64,000 bases of DNA from Rhodosporidiobolus odoratus (taxonomy: Eukaryota > Basidiomycota > Microbotryomycetes > Sporidiobolales > Sporidiobolaceae), in assembly GCA_034387635.1 (NCBI GenBank), contig JAOANU010000007.1, positions 310,001-374,000 on the forward strand. Reading direction: 5' to 3'. Positions 21,833 through 32,207 of the stretch are shown one piece after another. The position numbers were made by a program, and so were the translations under genes. Position 1 is the stretch's first letter. The number at the start of each line of letters is the position of its first letter. The notes beneath the pieces are model-generated. The model was not told the origin of the DNA and ran no database searches. It saw only the letters and a list, made by a program, of their open reading frames with translations.

Positions 21833-23727
21833 TTATGCCTTTGAACTCTTCGCTTCCCTCGCCAGAACTTCCTGCTCCTTCTTCTCCTGTGTTTTCGCCA
21901 CCCGCTCCATTTTCCGCCGCTCAAACTGTGCTTCCCTCGCGTCCAAGGTCTGGATAAGTGTGGAAGACGTGGAAAGTGTCCGGGATGGGTCCATTAGGCG
22001 TTCGAAGAGGTCGAGGGTGTCTACAATGGAAGAAAGCACGGGTAAGAATGGCGGACAAAGGCATAAAACGGGAGAGAAGGAAGGCGTACAATGAGCGTCA
22101 TTTCCAGCGTTGTGCAGTTTCCTCGTCGGAACTTGAACCTCGACACACGCCCTTTCCAAGCCAACCTGAAACTTCCTCCCGATCCACGCCTCGAACAATC
22201 GCTGCGTATCGACTACCCAGACCTGACCTGCTTCAGCTGGGCCCCGCTGCGACGCTACGAGCTTGCGAAAGTCTGTCTGGAAGTCGCTTGCCGAATCGAA
22301 GCCGAGGCGGTTGAGGGACCGGATGTCGCCGCGAGGGTCGTGGAAGATGAGGAAGACGGGCTGAGTGGCGGAGAGGGTGGAGAAGAGGGCAGAGAGGAGG
22401 AGGTAGAGGGTGTTGGTAGGGAGGGTGAGGGTACGGCCGTAAGAGAAGTGCTGACGAAGGGACAATCTCGTCAGATTGACGAAGGAAGAGAGAACGAGAA
22501 GAGGGAAAACGCACATCTCGAGCATCCGGCGCAAACCTTCCATTCCGTCTGTGCTTGTTCTCCTTGATGACCACGTGCTGATCCTCCCTCCTAACCTTAA
22601 CCTTCCCATTCTTCTTCTTCTTCTCCCCGAAGTCGGCGATCGACCACCCGAACTCGAGCAAGACATTGTGATCTCGCTCCCAGAATTCGACGTCAAGGGC
22701 TACAAACGCTGCTCCGCCTTTTTCCTGTGCCTGCGCGTAGGCATGCCGTAACGTGGCAAGCTCGAACTGCTCTAGTCCGGCAGCTTTGGCGTCGTTGTCG
22801 TCGGCGACGACAGGTGCTGATGAGGAGGTCGATCGAGGTGGCGGGACTGACGAAGGACGTGATGCCACAGGCTCGGATGAAGAGGCGGAAGGTTTATCTA
22901 CATGCACAGGGTGTGCACTCAAGAGTTGGTCGAGGGTGCGTTGTGGAGGGGATACGGCGGAAGACACGAGCGCGGAAAGGAAGGATGTAACAGGGGGTCG
23001 AGGTGAACCGGACGATACGGATGGTGTAGCGGGAGCTTGGCGAGAGGGTGGAGGAGCAGGTCGTTCCCGCCGCCGCTTCTTCAGCACTGGCTCGGGAGTA
23101 GACTCGGCCGACGAGGGGGGAGGGGTTGGCAGGCTCTGCGCATTCGCCTCCAGAAGCGCCTCGAGCTGCTTCGGCATGCTTCGTATCCGTTTCGCTTGGC
23201 CCTCTGCAGCCTTCTTCACCCACAAAACCGCAGCCTCCTTCTCCTCAGCAGTCAACCCCCGCAGCATCAACTCTTTCTTCGTCGTAAAATTGAGCCGCTT
23301 GAGCAGTGCGTCGGTCGACGAGATTGTTACGGGCTGACCAGAAGTGAGGGGTAGGCGTTGAAGGCGCGCATCGTTCAACGCTTTCCAGTAGACCTTGGCG
23401 GGGCTTTTTGACTTGGCTGCCGTACTAGTCTGCAGATGATGCAATTGACGAGAGGAGAAGGCGAGCGCTGGTCGTCCCTGAGGGTCTGCGTACTCGTAAA
23501 GCTGGATCTTGCGGTCGTTAGCGAGAATGGAGTCGTGCAGGAGGTGCGGAGCGTAGATGGGGCGGACGTAGTCCGAGCACCCTCCGTACTGTGCGACCTT
23601 GCGTGCCCACCGCGCAGCTGTGCAAGCCCACGAGTGAGTGTGATCAACGTTGTAAGAGAGAGCAGGACGACTGACCGTCTTCGAAGGGCACAAGTTCGTC
23701 CCGGTCCAAAGTCGTGGGCTGTCCCAT
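21833..23727 (-). CDS. Gfd2/YDR514C-type DEDDh nuclease-like protein
   Basis: ATG 23727; intron 1 is 23618-23675 (VPFED/AARWARKVAQYGG). A long middle exon has a Pro/Ser/Arg linker with KKRRRERP, then the RNase H-like fold: FVALDVEFWERDHNVLLEFG holds the first acidic pair (D-x-E). Across a GTGCGT intron come HFSYGRTLTLPTNTLYLLL and VFLIFHDPRGDIRSLNRLG. The last junction (GTACGC to TAG) rebuilds HNAGNDAHYTL, the H-x4-D catalytic motif of DEDDh exonucleases. The chain ends in a coiled, Lys/Glu-rich helix, stop 21833-21835. The assignment is to the Gfd2/YDR514C C-terminal family; yeast Gfd2 was linked genetically to Dbp5 and mRNA export. All visible catalytic residues are kept, so activity is plausible. 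The N-terminal third is not recognised. Confidence 0.75.
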
Positions 23728-24105
23728 ACTGCTTACGCTCGCCTTGTAATTCTGACTTCGCGTTGTCGGTTTTGGGCGCGTTCGAGCGGTAGTGCGGACG
23801 AGGCGGACAAAGTTGAGGGGAAGAGAGGCGAGAGATTGCGTTTTGAGCGCGAGTGGGCGCAGTAGCGAGCGAATGGAAGGCAGGATGGCCGCAGGCAAGG
23901 CTCAGCAGAGCTTCAGAACGAGAACGTGTACCGAGGGAGACGCGAGGATGGGGGACTGGCAAGGTCGAGCTTCTATAGATGAGACACACGGCGACAGCGG
24001 CAAATCTCAGAAAAGGGAGCTAGAGAGTCGTCATTATTGCGCATAGTACAAGCAACACGGGAACTATAGAGACAATAGGTAAAGATTGCCAAGGACTGGC
24101 AGCGA
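23728..24105. other. Intergenic promoter region
   Basis: About 380 bases upstream of the Gfd2-like gene and downstream of TFB2. An Arg-rich frame continues upstream of 23727, but a TGA precedes it and it lacks an ATG, so it is not taken as an N-terminal extension. Confidence 0.4.
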
Positions 24106-26300
24106 TTAAGCGTCCGCTGCGGCTTCAGCTTGCGCCGCTGCCATACGTCGCTTGATGAAGTCGCTGCGGTCGATCACGCGTCAGCAGAGGGCAGCGTGTG
24201 GGAAGAACGAGGAAAAACAACGCGTACCGAATCTGATTATTCCCATCCGTCTTGACCATGACCTTCCTGTTCTTCTCACTGTGCCACAGCAACGCCCCAA
24301 TCTCCTTCGCATACCCCATGACGAGCTCAAAGTCGTGCGATGAGCTAAAGTCGTCGTAGAGGAACCCATCCATGGTTTGGATGCGCCGTCGTTCGTGTTC
24401 CCATAGGCGGATCTGGTCGACCACGGTGGTTGGAAGGAGTTTTTCGTCCGCGACGGCTGAAGCACGCATTTGGGGATGAGCACGAGAGGCGAGATATGCG
24501 ATGATCTGCGGAAGGGGTGAATCTCGAGCCATCTCGGAGTGACAGAGGGAATGAAGTGTCGGCGCACCTGATTTGCGGTAATGCCATTGGCCAGACCCCT
24601 TCGAATGCTGTCCCTCGTGATATGCCCTGTCACGAAGTTGGCGAACCTCGTTTTGAGGCTCGCAAACAGCCCTAGCACCGCAATTTGCAATGGGTTGCTT
24701 GTGTAGGCGTACAGCTTGTAATTGGTTTCGAGTACGATAAAGCCCTTCTCTTCGTTGCTGTGTCGTGAAGAGACCAGAGGCGGTGCGGAGGAAGTCAGCG
24801 TTGTCGCCAGACGGGTGGGGTAGAAGTGCGTCGAGGATGGCTGTAGAGGGATCGTGGTCAGCGGAAGTACGATGTCGATGCTTTGCAAATGAACAATGCA
24901 CAGAGGGTCGATACACTAGACCGTAATCAGACAGATCTTGCAGCACGCCGAGTTGTGACTCGCTCAGGTTGTCGGTTAGGTAGGCCTGCGCAGAAAGGGA
25001 TCAGTGTGCAGCCCGACAGGATCAGTGAAAAGCACTCGCCCGTCCCAGCTCCAGGGATCCTAGCATGAAGAGGAATCCAATGGTTTCGACAAGGTCCTGT
25101 CAATCAAGAGTGAGTTTACTGGCGGATCATTAATGGTGCGGAGAGGATGCACCTGGGATTCTTCGAGATAAGCCAGCAGCAAGTCCCAGAGTTGGGTATT
25201 GACGTCTTCCAGCAGGAACTGGAAGCCCTTCGATGTGATGCTCATCTTTCGCATCGAGGCGGTACTACTCAACAGAGAAGGGTGAGCTTACCGGGCCATA
25301 CATAATCAGAGAGCGACGTAAGGAGGAAGCCGCACGCCGAGTACATCAATCCGCTTCGCACCAGGAGTCGCAGCACACCTTCCGAAGGTTTAGCTGCACC
25401 CGCATCCGAGCCGACCATGAAGTGTTGAATTGTCTGCACGCGGAAGCAAAGTTAGCAAGAGAAACCAGCGGGCAGAGGAAGAGGGGAAACAACGTCGTAC
25501 CTCCCATTGTGTCTCAGCATGTTGATCCAGAAACTGCACCGAGATATCTTCACCCTGCTCTGTTGCTGCCAAGCCAAAGGAGCCTGCCGTTCCCCTTAAA
25601 GTCGGAGAGGAAACGAGCAGTAAGCAAACCCGCGCCCTTGATGAAGCGTCTCAGTATCTCTCGAGTGAAGCTTACCCTCCCGTGAGCGCCGACCTGAAGC
25701 TCTGCCGGAACTTTGGATTCATCTCTAGCACGGTCACATCCGTCGGAGGCTCTCCAGGTCGGGAGAGACGAGGAGTAAGGATATGCAACCGAGCAAGGGC
25801 GGACAGGGATGCGGAAAGATGCCTGTCGCAGGAGAAGAGCGTCATGAGCAATGACGCTCACGTATAGCTGTCGTGGTCCCAAGGGAGCGAAAACAGCAAG
25901 GCAGACCCATAGACTCACCGTCTTTCGCCCTTGTCGCCGCCGTCACTCTTCCGCTCGCGTACCCACAAGGCGACGTCTCCTATCCGCACCATCTCTTCGT
26001 ACCAGAGCATGTTGAGCACGATATGTCGGGAGGTAATGGGGAGCAGGCTATGTTTGGCATCGCGAGGTGGGGGAAAGTGAGGATGTTCGTAGAAGGACGG
26101 ACCAGGTTAGCAATGACCACACGCACTCGAGAAGCTGCTTAAGCGTACCGGAAGATGGATAGGCAGCTCGCCGGTGCGCTATAGAGGCGGTTGTACATGG
26201 CGGGAGCGAGCCTGTCGAGGAAGGCGTACAGCGGTGTGCTGAAATCGCTAGAGCTGCCAGTTGCGCCGGTGGGGGTATTCAAGGCTATTGTACCAGCCAT
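24106..26300 (-). CDS. TFB2: General transcription/repair factor TFIIH subunit TFB2 (p52)
   Basis: ATG 26300 gives [15 protein letters not shown] followed by [20 protein letters not shown], the conserved N-terminus. Many exons follow. The C-terminal exons contain [58 protein letters not shown] and the final [18 protein letters not shown] to TAA at 24106-24108. The order of DQIRLWE, FLYDDF and the pre-terminal basic helix is that of TFB2/GTF2H4, which anchors and stimulates the XPB/Ssl2 helicase in TFIIH for promoter opening and nucleotide excision repair. Intron density is high (at least eight); some single-frame fragments inside contain intron sequence. Nuclear. Confidence 0.85.
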
Positions 26301-26724
26301 GATAGCTTTAAGCGGTGTTCGACGAGAACGAGGTTGGCTGGCAGAGGAAAAGCGCGGAGCGACTTAGGCGACGACGTTCAGGCCATTTTTCACGAGTCTG
26401 CGAATATTTGACAGCCTGTTGGTCGAGTCCCGAGCACTACACGGCCCTTGAGCGAGGGAAGACGCGCGCGAGGTGAGGCAAAGTACCGCGGGTCCAAAGA
26501 AAAACCGCGTGACTGCTTGTTTAGGTTTCCGTGGCTATCTAGAGCGTGCGTATCATCCAGCACAAGTACAGTGAAGAGAAAGAAGAATGGGTATCAGGGA
26601 CGGGAGACGGGAGATGGGAGACGGGAGAACTGGGAGTGACGAAGGTATGTGCACAGAGAAAAGAAAAGCAGGAGATCGATGTCTAGCGGCGGCAACTACG
26701 ATACCGTGCATCATAACGACGGCC
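26301..26724. other. Intergenic with a short GGGAGA-type tandem repeat
   Basis: About 420 bases between TFB2 and the secreted-protein gene. At about 26592-26634 a GGGAGAC/GGGAGAT unit is repeated about five times with small changes. Nothing coding seen. Confidence 0.5.
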
Positions 26725-28254
26725 TTACTCAGCGCAGAAGGAAGGAAGCTTAGGGCTGTGTGCGAACTCGCGAAGACCGGGAGGGCAGCCTGCGCAGCAC
26801 ACGAGATGAGCTATAGTCGGTCGCGCAAAGAAAGACGAAGGACGTACAAAGGCGGCAACTGCCATAGTCGCAAACCGGCTCGCCGATACCGTTGTACGAC
26901 TGGGAGCAGACGACGAAGCGCTGGAAAGGCAGAACCGTTGCGAGGTAGGAGAAAGGTCAGTATTTTTGGACGGGGCGAGAAATGCAGGTGGGGGAAACGT
27001 ACATCCGCGTAGTTCTGCGGGTCGTTGTCGGTGTCGAGACCGTATTCGGGCCCTGCAGTAACGCAAGGAGGAACGGTCAGCCTACTTTCCGTCTTCCACC
27101 CTATCTGTCGTGCCGCTTTTGGCCAAAAGAAGACGTACCAGGGTTAAAGCCGTTGCCGTTGCCAGGGCGGCCGCCAGGAGCTCCACCAGGACCGCCTGTG
27201 AGAAATCAGTCAAGAAAGAGTCAGCTCATGGTTCTTTCTCCCAGGACTTCGACGGGAAGAATACTTACGGCCAGGTCCACCACGACCGGACGGGCCACGG
27301 TTGTTGGCGCCACCATTGTTGGGGCTACGGCCAGCTGTCATGAGGAGACGACTAAAATCAGCACGGCGAAACTTTGTTTCGAGGCTGATGGCAAGCAAAC
27401 GCACGGCCATTGTTGCCCCTGTTGCCGGCTATAGAGGTAGGTGATGGACGATGTCAACCTAGTGCAAACTCAGGCAAAAGAGCGGAAGGACTCACGTCCG
27501 TTTCTGTTGTTCTGAGGAGCCCTCTTGGCCAATTCAGAAGAGTCGATCTGCTCCCTCATGGCTCGAATAGCCTGAACGCTGGCGCTACGCTTCTCGAGGT
27601 GAGCGGGGAGGATGATGTCTGCTGTGCGGGATCAGGCCGTAGCGAGAAAAGGAAGGGAAGAGCGTTAGCAGGATAAAAAAGCGCGTTTGCACACGACCTT
27701 GGCGTACCCTCGTTTTTGTCTTCGTCTTCACCCGAGTGAGCCTGGTGGAGGGGACCGTGGCCGTGGTGAGCGGAGGCATTGAGAGTGGCTGTGTAGAGTC
27801 AGAACGACAAAATGTCAGCTTGTCCGCTCGGGTTGTCCTGTGCCACCCAAATGTAGAGATTGACAGACCGAGAAGGAAGGTAGGAGTTCACTAGCATTCC
27901 ATGCGTGTGCCAGGGTGCCGTTGAAGCGACCAGCAAAGTGCTCGGCAATGGCGGTTTCGTTGAGGCCCGAGGTACGGTTGAAAGGCGAGACGTCGGCCTC
28001 TTCCCAGCCGCGATGAGGTCCAGCGACGGCTGACAATAAAGACGATACGGGTAGTGCGGGAAGGCGGAGGCGGAAGAGGGAGAACAGTGGAAACGGGGAG
28101 ATTGGAAAGGTCAGCTTGCGAGCTTTTTACGCAGGGACTCCAGGGAGGGGGAGCTCATTGCAGCGGGAGGAGAAGGAGAAACTCGAAGTACGAGCAGCGA
28201 CGGAGACAGAAGATGCGGCGAGAAGCCAGCAGCCGTGGTAAGGGTAAACTTCAT
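26725..28254 (-). CDS. Intron-rich secreted protein with Kex2-type sites and Gly/Asn-rich repeats
   Basis: ATG 28254 follows a pyrimidine-rich leader. By eye there are about ten exons over 1.5 kb. Exon 2 (AVAGPHRGWEEADVSPFNRT) has several Asn-X-Ser/Thr sites. Later exons read NASAHHGHGPLHQAHSGEDE, then DIILPAHLEKR, SASVQAIRAMREQIDSSELA plus KR, and APQNNRNG. Two Lys-Arg pairs bracket a 20-residue helical segment, as Kex2 cleavage would. Then come Gly/Asn/Pro/Arg-rich exons: a 24-base micro-exon at 27405-27428 (GPGNRGNNG), GRSPNNGGANNRGPSG, RGGPGGAPGGRPGNGNG. These junctions share phase 1. The end (RFVVCSQSYNGIGEPVCDYG, SCRLCCPPGLREF) has six clustered cysteines before TAA at 26725. Exon 1 is troublesome: see the frameshift finding. 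Role unknown; a processed surface or secreted peptide is inference. Confidence 0.65.
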
Positions 28255-29198
28255 GCTAGAGATTTGTCGCGATGGAAAGGAGGAGGAACGCGTCGATGAG
28301 AAATAGCAGAGAAGTAGGAGTGGGGGAAGTCAAGCGAAGCGTTCGATATCGGAAAGAGTAGAGATTGGGACATGTGGAAGGAAGAGCAAGAAGGAACAGA
28401 GCAGAACGAGGTTAGTGCAGTTGCCATCGATGTGGGCGAGCGTGTCGGGCATGGCGGAAAGAAGTCCGTGCCATAGCGAGGGAGACGTTCATCGAGGCGT
28501 CAAGACATGATGAGGGTTCCTGTTGCAGCGCGTCAAAGCAGCCGGAGCGATTGAGACTTGTCGAGGGACTTGATGACGCGTAGACGGTACCAGGCATATG
28601 TTCCAACGAGCGAGCCCCCTCGCGATTGGCATGTTCGAACGGGTGAGCATGTCCGAATTAGTTGGCGCGAGTCGCGGGGCAGCACGGGCGTGCGAAAGGA
28701 TAAACACTGGCAGGTTCGCAACGGAAATCTCCGCGTGTGCTGTCAGCAGCTTTGGGGTCTTCCGAGCGGCTTGAGGTACTGGGGCACCCGTAGCTGGCTC
28801 GGGCAGAGAGCTCAGCGGACATAGTCGCTTGTGAGGAGGAAGCGAACTCACAGACTGCAATCGAGTGGGCCCGGCACCATCGCTGTGAACCTGTACGGTT
28901 GCTCAGAGTAGCCAAGCGATATACTCCGTCCTCCAGCGTTGCGAGCGAGCTTTATAGCGGCGTCTCTCGCGCTCGAGACTTCTCATCAGTTGACGAGGCG
29001 AAGGTGATGATGTAGTCGGTTGCCGCCGCGGGTGGGGTCTTGTTGGTTGCAAGCGGTCCTAGAGGCGCCTTCGTAGCCGTGTAGGCCCCTTTTTACGGTC
29101 TTACGCAGGTCAGCGGGGAACAACGGTCCAAACGATGACCCGCTCTCCTGTTTGACCTCGCCACGACCTGCTCTCTGGCTCAGACTTCACAGGACAAC
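28255..29198. promoter_or_regulatory. Divergent promoter region, long leader
   Basis: About 940 bases between two oppositely directed starts. Several short open frames (up to about 120 codons) exist on the minus strand, none with domain features. The 100 bases before 28254 on the minus strand are CT-rich, typical of 5' UTR here. This is one of the longest gene-free intervals in the left half, which suits a regulated promoter. Confidence 0.4.
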
Positions 29199-30163
29199 AT
29201 GACTACAACGCAGATTCCGACTCGCATTGTCCTCCTCGGTGCCACCGGTGAAGTTGGTCGCCGCGCTCTTGTCGCTGCTCTCGAATCGCCAAGCGTCTCC
29301 GCCGTCTACTCGTTCGGCCGCTCCCCGCCCAAGGTTGAGACCGGGGTCTCCGTCGAGAAGCTTCACCACGTCGCCATTGACTTTGACGCCTTGCTCGAAG
29401 AGAAGGGGGTTGGGCCCGAAACGGAGAAGTTCAAGACGGCTCAGGGTGACAGCATCGTTATCGCGCTGGGCACGACCAAGAAGAACGCCGGATCAGCGGA
29501 GAGGTGGGAGAAGATCGACAAGGAGTACGTGCTGGCTGCAGCGAAGGCGGCTAAGAGCGAAAGCAAGGTCCAGAGGATGGTCTATGTTTCGGTTCGTCCT
29601 TTTCTCTTTCTCTTCTGCCGGTAAGCGAGCTGTGAGCGGCGATTACATTCCGCTGTATATCCGGAACTTATCAGCCTGCTTCTTGCGCCGACTTTCTTCT
29701 TGCCGTGCAGTCGACTGGTGCCTCGTCCAGTTCTCCCTTCCTTTACCCTCGTGGCAAGGGCCAGACCGAGGAAGGACTGGCTTCGCTGGGCTACTCCGAG
29801 ACGTTCATCTTCCGTCCGGGCTACCTCGCGATTCCTGGAGGACGTAACGAAAGCAGGCCGCTCGAAAGCGCGTTCGGGTGCGCTCTTCCTCCCTCTTCTT
29901 CTCCTGCTTCCTCTTGACTCGTTCTGACGACGTTTACGGTACTGTGCAGCACCGTCACCAACTTCTTCTCGTCTTTCACCAACACCCTCCAGATCCCGAC
30001 TCCCATTCTCGGCAAAGCTCTCGTCAATGCCGCGACACAACCCGTCGATTCTGTCAAGGTACCCGCTTTCGGCCAGGCCAACACGCTCGCTGGCCACCCC
30101 GCTTGGGCGATCGGTAACGCTGGTGCGCTTGCCCTTGGGGAAGGGAAGAGTCCCAAGCTTTGA
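29199..30163 (+). CDS. FMP52: FMP52/TIP30-like NAD(P)-binding protein
   Basis: Three exons, ATG 29199 to TGA 30161-30163. The N-terminus holds the Rossmann motif RIVLLGATGEVGRRAL, then VYSFGRSPP, FDALLEEKG, SIVIALGTTKKNAGSAERWE, and KIDKEYVLAAAKAAK leading into RMVYVS. After intron 1: SSPFLYPRGKGQTEEGLASLG, trimmed here to its key residues Y-x-x-x-K, and ETFIFRPGYLAIPG. The last exon has PTPILGKALVNAATQPV. The order matches the HTATIP2/TIP30 atypical SDR family, of which yeast Fmp52 is a mitochondrial outer-membrane member. An exact enzymatic reaction is not known for the family. The gene stands alone on the plus strand. Confidence 0.85.
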
Positions 30164-30351
30164 GTCCTGAGGTCGGAGGAAAACGGGTGCTTTCGGGTTT
30201 TTGGTGTTGCGTATTGAGGCGTTCTTTTGTTGTTACTACTTCTCGCGTCCAGACTTGCAATCCTCTTACTTCGAGCTGCTGCGCGATCCATTCTCCCTTC
30301 GAGGCTTGCGCACTGAGATTCCGCTTTCTCAATCACCACACTTATCTCTAG

Positions 30352-30515
30352 CTGCTGCTTTACGCGCACCTGAGTATCTCTGCTGCTTTAAGCGCACACG
30401 CGAGAGCCTACCACGCCCGCACCCACTTCGAGGGACCCGGCCCTCAACGCTACGTGCGACTACCCCAACACCTTCTGCTGCCTCAGGCGCACACGCTGCT
30501 GCTTCAAGCGCACCA
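30352..30515. repeat. Four imperfect copies of a CTGCTGCTT-AAGCGCAC unit
   Basis: Units near 30352, 30381, 30475 and 30496 share CTGCTGC(T/C)T(T/C)A(A/G)GCGCAC with one or two changes each. They occur in pairs, about 95 bases apart, just upstream of the LINE relic. They may be part of the element's 5' region or an unrelated decayed repeat. Confidence 0.6.
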
Positions 30516-30649
30516 ACAAACATACTAGTGACTTACAACAATGTACGCACTGCCCTTTATCCCCTACTGCCGTGATGGCGCTTCCTCAGCCAATCGCGGA
30601 CCCACCCGCCCCTCGAGCGTCCTCAAGCCCACGAATCATGAGACTCTGA

Positions 30650-31880
30650 AGCCGGGCCCACAAGCCCACACAATTTACAAAGCACCTGCGTGTTCTAGGC
30701 GGCCGAGGATGGGCCTATGCCCAAGCCCTCCTTGACACCCTACGCTGTGCAGGTGAGGACCTGAGCGTGGCTGACGCCCTACGGTACTATCAAGAAGAAG
30801 TCGTCAGCTGCATGCTGTTTGGTGCTGAGCTGACCATCACTGCAAAGGATATTGGCCCCCTTGAAAAGACCGAGCGCACTTTCCTCCGCCGCGCTCTTTG
30901 TGTGCCAGACTCTGCCTGCATTCCTGCTCTCTACCTGGAGCTTGGTCTCATGCCTATCCACGCCCGGCGGCTTGAACGCGCGGTGCGCTTCTACCTCTAT
31001 GCCAGCAGTGCTGATGCACCTGTCCTTCTTCGAGCCGCGATTGCCAACAACGCCACGCTTCCCTATACTCCTGTCCGAACAAGGCTGCCCTGGGTACAAG
31101 CTGTTCAGCTTGAACTCCAAAACTATGGACTGGCTCTACCTGCCGTTGAGGGACCTGATGGTATTGATTGGTCGTGCCTCGATCTGTCTCGGGAAGAAGT
31201 CTCTGACTGGTTTGTCCAGCGACTCCGCCGTGCCGTGCGCGCCCGCTTCCAAATTGAAGCACGCACCAGTGCCAAGCTGGATGTCATGCGTTCCCAGATC
31301 TATCCTAATGGCATGCAGCGTTACCTTCAAATCCTGCCCCTTTCGCAATGGTTCTGCCTTGTCCGCCTCCGTCTTGGCGAGAGCGCCCTTGGTGTGTCCC
31401 TGGGACGTCATGCTGGCATACCTCGACAGAGCCGCACCTGCCGGTTCTGCCTCACGACAGAGGTTGAGGACTACGTGCACATCCTTGGTCGCTGCACCGG
31501 GCAGGCAGAACTGGTCACGGCTCGCTCCGCCTTCTGCCAAGCCCTCCGACAGCTCCCACAAAAGCGCAGTGGACTCCCCCCAGGCTACCTTAGCCCCTCC
31601 AGCCGTGGGCTCTGGGCATTGCTGCTGAACAGTCAGAATGACGATGTCCTGCTCCTTCTTGGCCCCTTTGTCCTCCTGTGCACTCAGCAACTGCTGCTGG
31701 TGCCGTGGCGGAAGCCACGACGAGCACGGACCCGTCTCCGCTACGAGCATGATGGCACCTATGCGGGCGCTGGCCAGCGACTCTAGCGGGTTTTTCACCT
31801 CTCGGTTTTCCCGCTTCTTTTCTTTTTTTTCTTCTTCTTTCTTCTTTCACTATTGTCGGGGTTTTTCTTTTTTTTTCCCC
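30650..31880 (+). mobile_element. 5'-truncated LINE (non-LTR) retrotransposon relic, ORF2 3' end
   Basis: The frame is open from 30650 to the TAG at 31784-31786. It reads KHLRVLGGRGWAYAQALLDT, then LEKTERTFLRRALCVPDSAC and ALYLELGLMPIHARRLER, the post-RT thumb/connection pattern common to LINE ORF2 proteins. The C-terminus has the knuckle CRFCLTTEVEDYVHILGRC (C-x2-C-x9-H-x4-C) typical of the LINE 3' zinc finger. The RT palm with its catalytic FADD box is missing, so the copy is dead and 5'-truncated, as usual for target-primed integration. Downstream lies a T-rich tract (31795-31880), and a TGTACT-type short repeat near 32010. No target-site duplication was identified. It resembles Tad1/L1-type fungal elements; the clade is inference. 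Confidence 0.75.
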
Positions 31881-32207
31881 TCATCTGCTGCTTCACTGAG
31901 TGGCGCGAAGAGCCTCCCATGTCTGGCGGGGGTTTCTCCCTCCTGGGTTTTGCCCGTCGGTTTGCAGCAATGCAAGGGGGCTACTTCTGGTCTATAGCTG
32001 GCGGATTAAGGCTGTACTTGTACTTGTGTAGATCAACTAGCTATGGGCCCATCGGCGAGATCCGTGGTCTGTTTGTCGATGTAAAGCCTTTCCTTCCTTC
32101 CTTCCTCCTTCAACGCCTCCGCTAATCTGACAGGCCGCTAGTCGAAGCTTCTAGTTCACACATGCCTCTCGCACGGTGCTTATAAGCGTCGTCTGGTCAC
32201 TACAGCA
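31881..32207. other. Intergenic, regulator promoter
   Basis: About 330 bases between the LINE relic and the zinc-cluster gene, with a CTTGTACTTGTACTTGTG short repeat near 32015 that may be the 3' terminal repeat of the LINE copy. It includes the TATA-like site listed separately. Confidence 0.4.
32181..32186 (+). promoter_or_regulatory. TATA-like element upstream of the zinc-cluster gene
   Basis: TATAAG lies 22 bases before the ATG at 32208. That spacing would imply a very short leader, so it may serve only one of several start sites. Confidence 0.3.

Noticed and set aside
23728..23898. Arg-rich N-terminal extension of the Gfd2-like protein resembling a mitochondrial presequence
   Set aside because: It has no ATG (only a TTG) and is preceded at once by an in-frame TGA.
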